Both the position numbers and the translations under genes were made by a program. A stretch of 64,000 nucleotides of DNA, taken from the NCBI GenBank assembly GCA_027574665.1, contig CM050648.1:43123700-43187699 (forward strand), given 5' to 3'. Positions within the stretch are counted from its first letter, which is position 1; every line of letters starts with the position of its first letter. The notes under the pieces are model-generated. The model saw only the letters and a program-made list of their open reading frames with translations, was not told where the DNA came from and did no database searches. Source of the stretch: Rhynochetos jubatus. Taxonomy: Eukaryota; Chordata; Aves; Eurypygiformes; Rhynochetidae. This document shows, one piece after another, positions 26,481 to 40,097 of the stretch.

Positions 26481-28317
26481 CAGTAATTGTGTGAGGGTTC
26501 CTGTTTTAACGAACAATTTTCATTCGTTCAGGTCCTGAACACTTCACAGAAAGGCCTGTATCACAGTCCCATTCATAAACCTGGGAAACTGAAGCAAAAT
26601 GTGGGGGAAGTGAATTGTATAAGGGCACTGTGCTGGCAATTAAAATGAGGATTCATGCAAACAATAACTGCATTGGATAAGTGTGATTGCCTTGAGCCTG
26701 ATGTACAAAGCTGTTCAGGGTAGTGCTGAATAGCTGTGAATATGAGCTGCCAGCCAGTGTATGGATAGCATGGTAATGCACCATATTGTCTCCTCTACTG
26801 AGTATCTCCTCAGCCTTGCAGGTGCAGAATTACAGAAAGGTGTTTTAAAATACACATTTTCTGATGTTTATCAGTAAATTTGAGAGGATCAGCAAAAGAT
26901 GTCTGAAATACACTTGAGGATTAAACTGTCTCTTCAATTTGAGAACTACACCGTGCAATAAATGTTTGGGACTGTGAAAGCAGTGATGCACGGCAGTTGT
27001 TTTCCCTCTGAGTGGGAAATTACTGTTACATTGCCCCTGCAAACTGAGGACTGACCACTCTGGTTGTTCCTGGGGAGCTTGGCCCCTGCTTTCTGCCCAC
27101 ACACCTACTGGCAGAGGTAAGTGTCTCGGCAGATCCCACTTAACTCTGTGGGTTGGGACCAAGACTTACCCTAAAGACAAAATCCCTTCACCACCTCTAG
27201 TGTAAACGGGGCAGACATGCAGCTGGTGCCTTTCCTAGGTGGGTGAAGGAGAGCTCTTCACCCTACAGCCATTTCAAGGCAGTAGTGAAGACATGATCCC
27301 AAGAGTGATGTCCCTGCACACAGTTGATCCCTTGTCCCTCGCGCACAGGGAGCGGGTGTGCAATGCGGGTGTCTTGACAGGAGCAGCAGCGTGTGGCAGG
27401 GTCCGAGTGGCTGGCTGGCCACAGCGGCGTTTTTGGCTCTTCCTCCTACCCATCCATCTTTGCTCAGCCTTGCTGCCTGCCCAGGCTTTTCCAGCCTGGA
27501 GATTTTTAATCATTAAAAATATGCTTTCTAACAGGATTTAAGGTTCTTCATTATGGAGTCTGTTTCTTCAGTTTTCTATTTCTTTGTTGGTATTTTTTCC
27601 TTGTGTATTTCTCCCCCCGCCCAAATTATATGATGTTAACATAATTCTTTTCATTTTCAAATTAGTCATTTTCATTTCCTCAAATTAAAATGTAAATTTT
27701 CCTTTGTTATGTAGATTTTGTAGTAGGCTTCCATGAACATTCATGCTCACACAGTTACCTCTGTGTGTTTGCATCCTTACAGTAAAGGTGGTACAGCTCG
27801 TAGAAATGGGTGACACTTAACATTAGAGGGGCCATCTCCCTGCAGCTCTTCCTCATAGACCAACAACCTAGAGTCATTCAAATGACATTGAGTCCATTCT
27901 TTTAGCTGATCAAAGGTGTGACAGGGAGGATGCTTCTGTGAAACTGCTGAAGTAGGACTAGATAACAGCTCATCTGTATATAGCATCAGATAAGTAGCTG
28001 TGGTGAACTGTTGTTTTATATATATTTAGTAGAAGTAAATATTTCATATACAGGAAAAAGAAATAAAATGGATTAAAAAAATATTTCCTTAATTATACTT
28101 AATATGTCATTAATGTGCTTTCTGGACCAAAGCTTTGACTAGATCTGTCCATCTTTATTTCAGTCAATGAAAATCTGCATCCACCAATAATTACATCCCC
28201 AGCATTTGCTCTTGAAGCACAGTCTAGGTAAAACTGATGCATGCAACTAAAGGTGGTCACTGAAGGTCACTTGGCTGCCATTAGTATTCAGGTGCTAGCA
28301 TTTTCAAGGTGAAAAAC
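26481..28317. other. Intergenic, no gene seen
   Basis: It holds a GC-richer patch at about 27050-27500 with competing frames of 79-105 codons on both strands, and no domain or splice context. The rest is AT-rich. Confidence 0.6.
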
Positions 28318-28605
28318 TTTTATTGCATGATAGTAACAAGGTGAAGGGGCAATGGGTTTAAATTGGAAGTGGGGATATTTAGGTTAGATATAAGGAAAAA
28401 ATTCTTCACAGAGAGGGTGGTGAGGCACTGGAACAGGTTGCCCAGAGAAGCTGTGGGTGCCCCATCCCTGGCAGTGTTCAAGGCCAGGCTGGATGAGGCT
28501 TTGAGCAACCTGGTCTAGTGGAGGGTGTCCCTGCCCATGGCAGGGGGGTTGGAACTGGATGGTCTTTAAGGTCCCTTCCAATCCAAACCATCCTGTGATT
28601 CTACG
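28318..28605 (+). repeat. CR1 LINE 3' fragment
   Basis: It starts within the ORF2/3' UTR junction region (AGATATAAGGAAAAAATTCT) and runs through GGTGGTGAGGCACTGGAACA to the tail AACCATCCTGTGATTCTACG. It is the tail type with TCTAGTGGAGGGTG. No readable protein remains beyond a few codons. Confidence 0.92.
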
Positions 28606-31600
28606 AACAAGCACATACTCTTGCCTTTATACTTTATGCTGTATTTTTATGATTGCTTTTCTTACTGACCTAAGTTTGCAAGCAGTGGGCTGCTTGTTCC
28701 ACACACAGCAGTGACCAGGTAACAGAAAGGGAACATGCTATTTTTGAAACAAAGAAGTGGCAGAATTATCTGCAGGATGTTAATATTGAATAGGTAGATC
28801 ATCGAATCCTTCCTAATAGACGCAGAATCTTTCCCAGTGAGAGGAGGCTTCAGGAAGATCTAAGTACAAACAGTCTCACTGGAGCTTAAACATTCAACAG
28901 GTCAAAGAAGATTAAAGCAGGTGCTGCATATAAAAGGAAAATAATCTCCTTTCCTCCACGTGACATCTGCTCCTTTTTTGCCAGAGGTGGCTACTCCATT
29001 GCTTCCCACAGCTAATAAAATTCGCTAAACCAATTGAAAAAACTCACTGTTATTTTTCAAATATATGTATTTTTTAAAATCAAAATTGTATGTGAGTGAC
29101 ATGCTGAGAATGAATTTCTGAGTACATGTTTATCTGGAGACTGAAATTTAAAAATTCCTTTATAAAACCTTGTTTGCAAAGGTGAATGAGGGGGATCAGC
29201 ATAAAAGCAGGTGGATAAGGAGAACAGATAATGAATAACACTTGAAAAGAAAAATGCTCGGTGAACTAAGCTCGCTGAATTAACTGTAGTGAGGAGTCCA
29301 TAATACACTGGTGTTGCCCTTTCTTCAGCATTTATTTGGGTATAAATACTTTTTTCTCACTTTTACAGGACTGTCTGTAGAAACATGTCTTTATGCATCT
29401 CTTCCAACATCCAGGTTGATTGATAATGGCCAAACGGTTTCTGAAGGGCTGACCCAACACAACGCTCAGGAATGTGATTTTAAGAAACTCAGACTTTCCC
29501 TGACCAGGAAATCTTCACCAATTCCAGATTACAAAACCTGGAGTGGGGGTTGTACATTCATAATACCAAGCATTCAGCACTTGTACAGTGTTTCTAAACT
29601 AGGAGACTGCTAGAAAAAGCTTTAGATGGGAGGTCGCTATACTTTTCCTTATTCATAGCACAGTAAGTGAAGGAAGGAGAAGGAATGGGTTGAACCGGGA
29701 AAACAGGGAATTCAGTCACAGGATTACAGTGAAACTCTTTGGAATACACAGCAACTCTGGATGCTGATTCCATGCATCTTTCTACAAAAAGGTTTTTAGC
29801 TGTATCTACATATATATATATAACCCCCCTGCCTCGTAAATATAGATAATAGAGACTGATAATTATTAATATATTATGTAAATATATATTGTTTATATTA
29901 TATCAAAATTAGCTCCCACTCTGTGTGTGTGTATAAATATGTATTTTTATAGAAATATATGAAAGTGTAATTGAATGATAACCCACCCAGTTTGTACAGG
30001 TTGAAGACTTCTGGTAGGTAAAGGAGAAAAACTAGTAATATTCTTTCTGGCAAAGAAACATGAGCCTTAATAAAAGCAAGGACACAGCTAATAACAAAAA
30101 TACTTTTGTTTATTGCTCACTAACCTACTGGGTTTATTGCACTCAGTGTTACCATATTTCTGGGGAAACAGCAGGGTTTCCCAGTTCAATTCTCTCCATA
30201 CTGTAGCATGTCAGGACAGAAATGTGGTAACTGCATTAAAATAACCATAAACAGAGCTATATCTCTATTTGTCCTCTAAAGTATCAGTTTTATTCATGAG
30301 TTCCTTCCTCCAGAAAGGTTCCTCTGAAAACCATGAACCACTTTTGAGCTAAAGTATTAATTCACTATATTTGATCCCATTAGAGAAAGAAAAATCTCTT
30401 TTGGAAAAATGAATGTCCCTGTTCGTGATGTCCTGTTGCACAATTCCTTCCTTTACTGCTTTTAATTTCTTTCTCAGCAGTTTCCAGTTCCCAGTGAGAT
30501 AGGATAAGATGGCTAGACACTGGACGCTCTCCTTTTGAAGGATGTAATAACTGTTCTGTGGAGAGACTGACTGTTTCTTTTCACATCTTTTTTCCTGTTG
30601 TGTCTAATAATGGAATGCCTTATTGGGTTTTTGTTATTAATCTGAAACCAGAGAGGTGCATGTACAGCTGGCCGGACTGTGAATTCTTCTGCAGTTACCA
30701 ACATCCCTGTCAGTGCCACTTTCCGTTGCATGTGGCCTTTGCATACTCTTGTTGAATATGGGAAAGAACAGGTTTGTGCTAAAATGTGGAAAAAAATGCA
30801 AATCTTGAACTTCCTCCAGGAGGTGATTGCTGTTTGAGAAGCTGGCATATGTGGAGGAATCTACACAGCCTTCTCTTAAAACTCAGAGCAGGCCAGACAG
30901 CTGCAGAACTAACTGATGAGCTGTAAGGAATTGGTCCAACACAAAAGGGAACTGTTGACTTTAAATGCAATTTTTTCAAACTAACTGTAGGTGGACAAGG
31001 TCTGCTGGAGACCAATGATGACTAGAGAAAATCAAGGCAAGGTGATTGAGGAAATATCCGACTGGATGTCAGACCAGTGATCGTCCAGAAAAAGCACGAA
31101 GTCATAGTGGGTAAAGGTTGGGAACGTTCCTTTGGACAACCTTCGTGGCATGCCCAAGGAAGAGAAATGACAGGCACAGACAAGTCAGGTAAGTTGCCCT
31201 GAGTTAGAGTTAGTTGCCCACTGGCATGGGTACCTTCTGCGGGCACCACCAGAGTGGTGGGCAGGAGCAGGCCTTCCCAGGTGCTGCCCCATGGAGCTGG
31301 TGATGGCGGGAAAGGTGCTGACTATGTGCCGACAGGTGGGTTAGGGTAAGTGAGCGTATGTGGTTGGTATTTGGATGGTTGCATGTGCCATCACAGGTCA
31401 CAGAATTGCTTGGGTTAGGAGAGAAATATGGGTGGCATTTCGTGCTTTCCCACAATTTAAGATGGGGTAGTCTTCATTGACAGTAAAAGGAGACAAGCTC
31501 ACTGGTATCTACTAGTTACACCAGGCTTTTGTGGTTGATTGGGGCAGCATGTCTAAAGGCTGGGTCTTATGGTGTGGTAAATGGTGAGTGTGATCCCCGC

Positions 31601-33311
31601 TGCTTTTGGTATTGCTGCTACAGTGTTGCTCCAGTGCACAGTGCAGCATGACTTGAAGCCAGGTAACATCTGCTCCCACGCTCATGGTATGGGGACAAGA
31701 CTGCCATCAGCTCTGTGGATCACCCCATATTCAGAAATTGATGCTTGGCTCCATGTAGACTAGATATTTCTCCAAACCAACCCTTGGAAATGTGTTTGTC
31801 CTAAGGCAAATACACTTTATTTATGGAGCAGGTTCTATGTAAGCTAACATTTTTACAGTAGCATTGATTTTTCCAGATTCCAGCTTAGATTCTCAGCTGG
31901 GATAAATCACTGCCACTTCAAAGGAACTACCTACACTGCAGCATTGCTTGCCTTCAAATGAGCAACTTCGATTTACACCAGTTCTAGAACTGGCCTAGGA
32001 AGTGACTAGTTCTCAGTGGTGTTAATGTAAATTTACTTGATTGTTGTGCATGATCTTTTAAGTGAGAAGAACAGCCTTTAGTACCCTACCTGCTCACTTT
32101 CAGCACTCTTCCAGCCAGAAGCAAGCAGAAATAGCTCTGCAGAAGTGACAGACCTGGGACTAAACCAGAATGCTGTATTCAGTAGTAATAAACGCGAAAG
32201 CAACAGATTGACTAATGAATTCGTTCTGCTCTGTGTGGGTGGGTGTGGAGCTTTAGAAAGAAACTGAGAAGACACATTTTTTCAAGCATCTGCCTTTTGG
32301 GAATTTACAGACCAATATATTCAGTGTTTGGAAGGCAGTTCATGTAACATTATCACTTCAGCTTTATCTGCCGAAGTGCTGGGTTAAAAACGAAAAGTGC
32401 TTCAAATGAAACTGCTATGTGATAAGAGAAAGTTAGACTCACGATTTATCTCTGCAGCTCTATTCCAGTTTTGGGATATCAGGACCTCTCAAGGGCTGTT
32501 TAAGTCAAGACACAGTTTTTAGCTGTTCAGACAGACACCTTTCTTGTTGAGTCTTTCTCCTGGACTTCTGGTTTTGAGGGTCGTCGCCTATTAGGAACTG
32601 CCATCTTTGAGCTTCCCTAGAAATGCTGTTTTTACACAGCATGGGGGTGAATGATTATGAAACATTCCATTGATAACAGCAACTTCTCTGTGACCTCTTT
32701 ATCACTCAGAGGACTCAAATTCGGCTCTCCTTGTGGCCTGAGAAACCTGGGCCTAACAGCTAGACATACTTCCAGACAGAAATATATATACACACACAGA
32801 CATATATATGTATGTATGTATGTATATCTTGGTTATGTAACCTCTTGAAGTTCTATGTGTGGGTAAGGAATAAACAATCAACTTACCACAAATAAACAAC
32901 ACCTTATAAAATATTCATAATGAATTCTAAGTAACACACTATGTCTAACAGAATGAGAACATTCAATTCACATTGACAGAGCTAATAACTAGCAGTAATG
33001 GAGATGTCAAACAGGGAATTAACTTCATCTTTCTTCATCTTCCTGAAGCCTATCTGAACAGTCACAGCTCAGAAAGTACCCCAATATCCCATGATCAGGC
33101 TGTTCAGGGAGGTGTTGGTTGAGAGCTGGAGCTTATGAAGGTGCTATGGGCTGATTCTGTTAGAAGCTCTGCTCAGCCCAGAGCAGGTGGGTTCACTATG
33201 GTTTTGGGAGCCTGGCTTGGTAATGTGGTTGCCTGCAGCGTGCCTGCCCTGCTACGAGCCCCTGTAGAGGACATGGGGAGAACTTGTTTTCAGTGGTCAA
33301 CTAAGAGTATC
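28606..33311. other. Intergenic, no gene seen
   Basis: It includes a very AT-rich zone (29805-29960), a moderately GC-rich patch (31190-31440) with unconvincing minus-strand frames, and the compound microsatellite at 32783. I recognise no mobile element in it. Confidence 0.6.
32783..32827. repeat. Compound AT/AC/TATG microsatellite
   Basis: ATATATATACACACACAGAC is followed by ATATATATG and four or so TATG units. It is a simple compound repeat. Confidence 0.85.
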
Positions 33312-33612
33312 AATCCAGGTAACAAGTGATAGAACAAGAGGAAATGGCCTCAAGTTGCTCCAGGGGAATTTTACATTGGATATTAGGAAAAGTTTTTTCA
33401 CTGAGGGGGTTGTCAGGCATTGGAATGGGCTGCCCAGGGAAGTGGTTGAGTCATCATCCCTGAAGGTATTTAAACAACATATAGATGTGGTGCTTAGAGA
33501 CATGGTTTAGTGGTGGACTTGGCAGTGTTAGGTTCATGGTTGGACATGGGTTCATGGTTAGACTTGATCTTACTGGTCTTTTCCAACCTAAATGATTCTC
33601 TGATTCTATAAT
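33312..33612 (+). repeat. CR1 LINE 3' fragment with a small internal duplication
   Basis: CR1 sequence of the TAGTGGTGGACTTGG tail type ends in ATGATTCTCTGATTCTATA. A 15-base unit GGTTCATGGTTRGAC occurs twice, at 33531-33545 and 33549-33563, where the other copies have it once, so the tail has grown by a local 18-base duplication. Confidence 0.9.
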
Positions 33613-36600
33613 CCAGTTGCAAACTGGGAAATGCAATATTGACTTCATCTAGTTTCTGTGGAGAAGGCAAAAAGATGCAGCAGAAATTAATACAAAAGAA
33701 ATTCACACTAATACAAGGTCTAAGCACCAGATTATGTGACTGCAAGGTGAGGTGACACAGCTGAAGTGATACTTTCAGTTTAAAAGCCAGTTCAATAGGC
33801 TTCAACCACATTTGGTTGCTTTAAAATCCCTTTTACATCTGAAGTGATGCATTGGATGTGTTATGGGAGAACTCTACATTGAAGTTTGTTAGGTGTTTTT
33901 TTTTTTTTAATATGCATAGATATATATCTCCAGAAACTTAGCTCAGAGCTGGAACATACAAATCTTTTAGAAATATCCTACTAACAAAATAAGAGTATGT
34001 TCACAATACATCCACAGGGCTAACAGTATGCAAAAGCCATTCAGATCAAAAGGATGTGTTACCTAAAGACATTAAAGTTGGAGACAAAACACTAAAATCA
34101 GATTGAAAAAATGCAAATAGGAGTTGAAGGGAGGTTGGAAAATTCCAGAAAAGGCACAAACGTTGAAAAATATCATGTCAAGAAACCTCCTGGTGACAGT
34201 GGGCAGCAGATTAGTTGATATTCTTAACCCTTGGTGACAATTGCTTGTAACAAGACATACAAATACAGAGGAAAAGCAGACAGGCTGATCTGCAGGTACA
34301 GGAGAATACTGTCAAGGGCTACAGATGTTTCCACCACTTACTAGATCTGGGAACACAGTATGCTTGTCTGTCCAAAAGTATATTTTTAGAAAACAGGAAG
34401 GAAGAAAGGACTAATTTGCAAGTACAAACCATCTTCATTATTACATGTTCAGCTAAACTTGGTCTCAAAATTTGTGGTAGCTTTATTTCAATTAAATTTG
34501 GATGGATTTTTCTGAAGGTAAAAATGCAAATGCCATCTGTGGATGACTGCTTATGCACTGCATTATCTATAATAGAGTTTGATGATTACTTCAATTTAGG
34601 CTGCAGCATGTGTTTAGGTTTCAGTGAATCTCAGATGCTTGTGATGGCAGCACAGTTATACAATTGGAGATATAAAATGCTTGCTTCAAAGAGACCATCT
34701 TCTTAACTTTATAGTGGTTTTCTCCTGGGTCTTAGCAACCTGGGATGCCTGGGCAAAAAGCCTTTAACTGGTATGATGTCTCCAGGGAAGCAACACTTCC
34801 TGGGAACAGGAATGGGGCCAGAGATACTGTGCTCATTAATTTCACCTGTGGGATGTCTTGAGATGAAGAGTAGGTTCTGTGGCAGAAAAACTCTCTGAGC
34901 ACCAAGGAAATCTATGGAGTAGCTCCAAGACCCACACCCATTGGTTTCACTATCCTATGTACGTGTAAATAAGAGCGGTAGGCTGTTTCTCACTAAAAGA
35001 AAAACTGTATCCTGGATCTCAAAAGAGCTGCATATGGTGGAAATTGCATTGTTCAGGCCTCTAAAACCAGAGCAGGGAAATATTCCAGAGGACTGTGCTG
35101 CATCCAGAACTGTGTTGTGTGGAGGGACTAGTGCTTGATTGATTTTGCAAATAAGGGAGTCGTTGTTCAGATTAAATACAGGTACTACCCTAAAAAAACC
35201 AGCCACGAGTGGAAGAGTACTGAAATAAATCAGTACGAATCAGGACCTACAGAGTTTTGTTATCATGATGATAGCAACACAGTAGGTCATTTGAGGGGTT
35301 CGGAAGTACAAGTTATTTAGCAAGAGTAATGCTGAGTGATGGGATATGCTATTCTCTTCCAAGGAAGTGGTCAAGTGTATACCACCATCATCCTAGTTCA
35401 CTCTTGCAGTTCAGAGGCTGTAAAAATAAGTTCTGGAGTCACACATCAGGACTGAAAAAATGTCTTAGGATTGGAAATTTGGAATTGAGACCTCCACTAT
35501 GAAATTTTGCCAAATACAGTTAGAGCCACTTACTTATGAAGCCCCAATTTGGGCATTCTTATTTTAGCTGGAACTGGTGCTATGTGTGGGTGTGGATGCT
35601 TGTCTCTCTGCTTTAGTCCAGTATTTGGGTATGGATTTGGTCAGGATTATTCTCCCCAGGTAAGGCTGACAGGGAACTTTCAAGAGGGCTGCACTCTCTT
35701 TTGCATCTGACTGGCAAATCATGACATTACATGCGTTTTTGAAGGAAAGGCCTGAACATTGGCAGCAATATGGTCTCTAGTTGTGGGAGGTGTTACTTTG
35801 GAGGACTGGAATATTTAATGATACCTAGTAACCACTAACATAAAGAAACTTAGATTATCCAAGTTATGTTTATAAAGTTTATACATATTTATAGAGTGTA
35901 TAAAAATGTGTATACACTATCACAGGAGCATGCATATCATCACTGTGCAGTACTTTCGAAACATATTGTGAGCAGAAAGCTAGCTGCTGCTCCGCTGTGA
36001 AATCAGGAGGCATCCCTGTGTTTCAGCAGTAATTGACTGAAGCAGTCATTGACCTCTTTAACTAGTGATCTGGTGTTCCCCGTGATGAATTCCTTTTGGC
36101 CAAGCGTAACTGCTGTTCTTCTAGCGCTGTGGTTGATTCGGCTCTCATACTTCATAGGCAGCTGCAGAGGCAACCATAGCTATTTTCTTTTCCTCTTTCT
36201 TTTAATTTGCTGTGGCAGTCTGATCATTTAAAGCCTAAAAGACCAGCAGGAGCAATAGCCCAACTATTCCGTAGGACTGAGACCATTATTTCTTCTATTT
36301 TTTATCTCAGTGGCGTGTTATGATTGTTGATTCCGTATACTGGTCTCCCATGGATTATTGGTCACTATTGTAACTTTTTTTTCTTTTGTCTGTGTATTTT
36401 ATTGTTTTAGAGCCAGGAACACTAATATGGCCTGGCACAATGTAAATAGTCTCATGTGTAAAACCAAGACTATTTAGTTTGATTTTTCTCTTGCTGTGAC
36501 ATCTGCAAAGTGCTGTTAATCAGGCAAGAAACCCCAGTTAGGAAAAATCTTTCCATCAGACTGGGAGAGCCAAAGGCCGAGGTTGGTCAACAGGGGTGTG

Positions 36601-36635
36601 CTGATGTGTTTCCCTGGCACTGCCAAGCCTTAGGA
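33613..36635. other. Intergenic, no gene seen
   Basis: AT-rich DNA with a T-run at about 33898-33908. The 34416-34706 and 34955-35206 frames lack any domain. The last 100 bases before the old CR1 may be its eroded upstream part. Confidence 0.55.
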
Positions 36636-37594
36636 ACTGGTTGGATGGTTGGGCTCAGAGGGTGGTGGTGAAGGGTCACAGTCTAACTGGAGGCTGGTGA
36701 GAAGGAAAACACTACAGGGGTCTATCCAGGGACCTGTCCTGCTTTACATCATTATCAATAACCTGGAGGAAGAGACATTGCACGCTCAGCAGGTAACACC
36801 AAACTGAGGGGAGGAGCTGATTTCCCAAAGGCAGGGCTACCATTCAGAGGGACCTGGAGCCTGGAGGAACAGCCCAACAGCATACTTAGAAAATTTAGTA
36901 AGGACAACTGCAAAGTCCTGGCCCTCAGAAGGAAGAATGCTGGCAGTGATGCAGGATGAGGATGGATGGGTTGGGGAGCAGCTTTGCTGAAGACATCCTG
37001 GGGGCCATGGAAGACAGTGAGTGGCACATGAGCAGAGTGTGTGGCCCATAGGTTGAGGGAAATGACAATCCCCCTTTACTCAACACTCATTACGCCACAT
37101 CAAGGTTCTGCATTTAGTTTTGGGCCGCCCGACAGAAAAACAAAGACATCAGTCAATGGCAGCAGATCCAGCAGAAGGCTGTTGAGATGGTCAGATACTG
37201 GAGCACTTGGCCTATGAGGAGAGAAGATGGGGAATAGGGTCTTTGGCCTGGATAGGAAGACAGCTTTGAAGGAACCTAACAACAGACACCCAGTATCTAT
37301 GGGGAGGTCATCGAGAAGAGGGAGCCAAGCTCTTCACAACAGTGCATGGTGGGAGGAGAAGATATAACAGGCATGAACTAAAACAAGAGAGGTTCAGACT
37401 GCACGCAACGAAAAACATTGCTCCATGAAGACAGTCAGGCAGTGGCTCAGGCACAGTTATAGCATTCTCATCTGTGGGGCTTTTCAGGACCTGACTGGAT
37501 GAAGCCCTGAGCAATCTGGGCTGACCTCATGACTCAGCCTAGTTCGAGCAGGTGGTTGTACCCTTGCAGATCCTTCTAACCTGAATTTTCCTGT
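36636..37594 (+). repeat. Old, degraded CR1 LINE with RT remnants
   Basis: The sequence begins at AACTGGTTGGATGGTTGGGC, which equals the NWLDG region of CR1 RT. Eroded blocks follow in the right order: the AGAGGGACCTGGA block, GCAAAGTCCTGGCCCTCAGA, a GGCCCATAG-containing region, a tail with CCTGACTGGATGAAGCCCTG, and a weak end TCCTTCTAACCTGAATTTTC. No frame stays open. Divergence is plainly higher than in the other copies, so this is an older insertion and a different subfamily. Confidence 0.78.
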
Positions 37595-39054
37595 TGTCCT
37601 CTGGAGAGATGGTGACTATCACAGAGCAATTTGCAATTTAAATTGAGACCAAAGATGACCACAGAGGAACACAAGAGATGGAAAAAAAACCAATAAAGTA
37701 TTCTTGATCAGGTGGGAAACAGTAGTTTTGGCACCTGCTGTTTTTACTGTTTTGAAAATGTAGACGAAATATGAAATGTGGAGATGTCAAAAATTGTGTT
37801 AACTGTGACTGTGACCCATAAAGACTGTGCTTGGCCTTTTCTTGACAAACCTCTGCCAAACCAGTCCTGCCTGTGCCTCCAACATATTCCAGTATAGGGA
37901 TGTCTTCCTATCTGGAAGGGTTCAGTGAGAAAAATGAATCACAGCTGCTTTCTTGGGAGCTTGCTGCTTTCAGAGACCAGGAGAAATAAACAACATGGAA
38001 AAAATATATATTTCAGTTCCCCTTTTTCCTGATTTTTCTTCTTTTTTCTTTTTTGGTATGCAGATCAAGCTGGGTTGCCTAGCACAATAATAGAAATTTG
38101 CATTACTATCTTCATCTGGATTTTGTATTCCTATGTCTGGGTTTTCTAGTCCTGTGGACTCTGATTTAAGTGCTCTGTTTAAAATTATACATCCTACATT
38201 AGTAATGACTGCATACAGACTACATAGTGAATCTAACTGCTGTAAGCCCCTTCTGGATCAAAAAAGGAAAATTATCTGTTTGTATATATGGTGTCCATGT
38301 ACACAGAAAGGTTTTTGGCCATTTAGGAGGATTATAATTTACATTTTTTATTTCTATTACAACCCTCTGAGTCAACATTTCCCTTTAAAATAGCAATGTG
38401 CAAAATTTCACATTGCTTTTTATCTCATTGCTTGTCATCTGCCTCCCTCCAAACATATTTTGCACTCCCTCAAGCAGAAAGTGCAAAAGATGTGCCCAAA
38501 TCTGTTAACAGAAAACATACAAATCTCTTCTGCCTGTGTGAAATGTATTCACTGTCATAAAGATCAACTGGAATGTTTAATTCATACTGCAAGTTTTTAA
38601 TCTGCTCATTTGACCTTTTTGATATACTGTCAATAACAGTGGTGCTTGAATAATGAATTTTATCTGTTCTAAGCACTAGACAGATTTACTGCCTTCACAG
38701 TAGGTTTTGAAAAGTGTCAAGTCATTCAAATGGTACTAAAAATGAACGATGCGATGTTATGGAGCAAAATGGTAAATATTTCCTTTAGCAAATGTCAGAG
38801 ATACTGGAGCAAATACTTTGCAAGAAGATTCATGAAATATTTCTCTCTTTCCCATAAGGTATAATTATTCAGCACCTTTGTCCAAAGACTCCACACCTTT
38901 TTATGAATCCTCAGTTTCTTTTCTCATGGTTTCTCTTCTCATAGTTTCTCACACACACACTGGAGTCTGAGATGCCCCAAAGTTTTGATCTGTTCATACC
39001 ACTGGCCTAGTGTGAATCAGTATTCAAACAGAGTTCAAAAGATGCAAAAAAAGC
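37595..39054. other. Intergenic, no gene seen
   Basis: AT-rich DNA with T-rich tracts (about 38028-38055) and no recognised repeat before the LTR fragment. Confidence 0.6.
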
Positions 39055-39445
39055 CTACGAGAAAGTATTTATATGGCAAGGTTTTGGTATGGGGAGGGCT
39101 GCAGGAATTGCCTCTGTGAGAAGAAATCGGGAGCTGCCCCCATGTCGGGCAGAGCCAGTTCCAGGTGGCTCCAACATGGACCCACCGCTGCCCAAATCTG
39201 TGCCCATGAGCTGGTGATGCTTCTGCAAAAGATGTTGAAGAAAGGATAAAAAATGCTGTGCAGCAGCTGTGAGAGAGGAGTGACAATATGGGGGAGGAAC
39301 AACTCCACAGGTACCGAGGTCAGTGAAGGAGGAGAAGGTGCTCCAGGCGGTGGAGCAGAGGTTTCCCTGCAGCCTGTGGATGGGACCCCACACAGAAGCA
39401 GGTTTTCTGGCAGGAACTGCAGCCCTTAGTAAGCAATCTCCCTGT
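39055..39445 (+). mobile_element. LTR fragment of an avian endogenous retrovirus
   Basis: The text GGCAAGGTTTTGGTATGGGG, followed by AGAGCCAGTTCCAGG, GGACCCACCGCTGCCC, GGAGCAGAGGTTTCCCTGCA and CAGAAGCAGGTTTTCTGGCA, follows the order of a widespread avian ERV LTR as I remember it. Only part of the LTR is present, no internal retroviral region adjoins it, and no duplication could be paired around it. It abuts the CR1 that begins near 39478. It is a fossil, clearly degraded. The family name needs a repeat-library search. Confidence 0.6.
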
Positions 39446-39477
39446 CCCTGCCTCACTGCCAGCTCTCACTAATCATA

Positions 39478-40097
39478 ACATCGTGAGTGCTGATCTGCCT
39501 GAGGGTAGGAAGGCTCTTCAGAGGGATCTGGCCAGGCTGGATCGTTGGGCCAGGGCCATCTGTATGAGGTTCAACCAGGCCAAGTGCTGGGTCCTACACT
39601 TGGGCCACAACAATGCCCTGCAACGCTACAGGCTTGGGGTTGAGTGGCTGGATAGCTGACCCGTGGAAAAGAACCTGGGGGTGTTGGTCGACAGCCAGCT
39701 GAATATGAGCCAGCAGTGTGGCCACGAAGGAGAAGCTGAGGGAGCTGGGGGTGTTCACCCTGGAGAAGAGGAGGCTCAGGGGAGACCTGGTCGCTCTCTA
39801 CAGCTACCTGCAAGGAGGGTGCAGAGAGGTGGGTGTTGGTCTCTTCTCCCAAGTGACAAGCAATAGGACAAGAGGAGGCCTCAAGTTGCACCAGGGGAGG
39901 TTTAGTTTGGATATGAGGAAAAATTTCTTCACCGAATGGGCTGTCAGGCATTGGAACAGGCCTGGAGTTCCAATGGTGGAATCACCATCCCTGGTACTTA
40001 AGAGGCATAGATGTGGTGCTCAGGGACACAGTTTAGTGGTGGACTTGGTGATCTTAAAGATCTTTTCTAGCCTAAATGATTCTATGATTCTCTAATG
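39478..40097 (+). repeat. CR1 LINE 3' region with an internal deletion
   Basis: This copy is readable from CTGCCTGAGGGTAGGAAGGC through RT-domain text ([15 protein letters not shown] in the 39718-40095 frame) to the tail ATTCTATGATTCTCTAATGA. Near 39718-39722 the sequence jumps from the AGCCAGCAGTGTG block straight to a block that in related copies lies roughly 250 bases further on, so a segment has been lost. A second small loss lies near 39960. The subfamily is the TAGTGGTGGACTTGG tail type. Confidence 0.92.

Noticed and set aside
31022-31455. Minus-strand frames in a GC-richer patch, considered as a possible exon
   Set aside because: Two overlapping frames without domain or splice-site pairs; His/Ser/Pro-rich text looks like chance translation.
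39055-39456. 133-codon minus-strand frame
   Set aside because: It is antisense to an LTR fragment and to its GC-rich blocks; no protein family is recognised.
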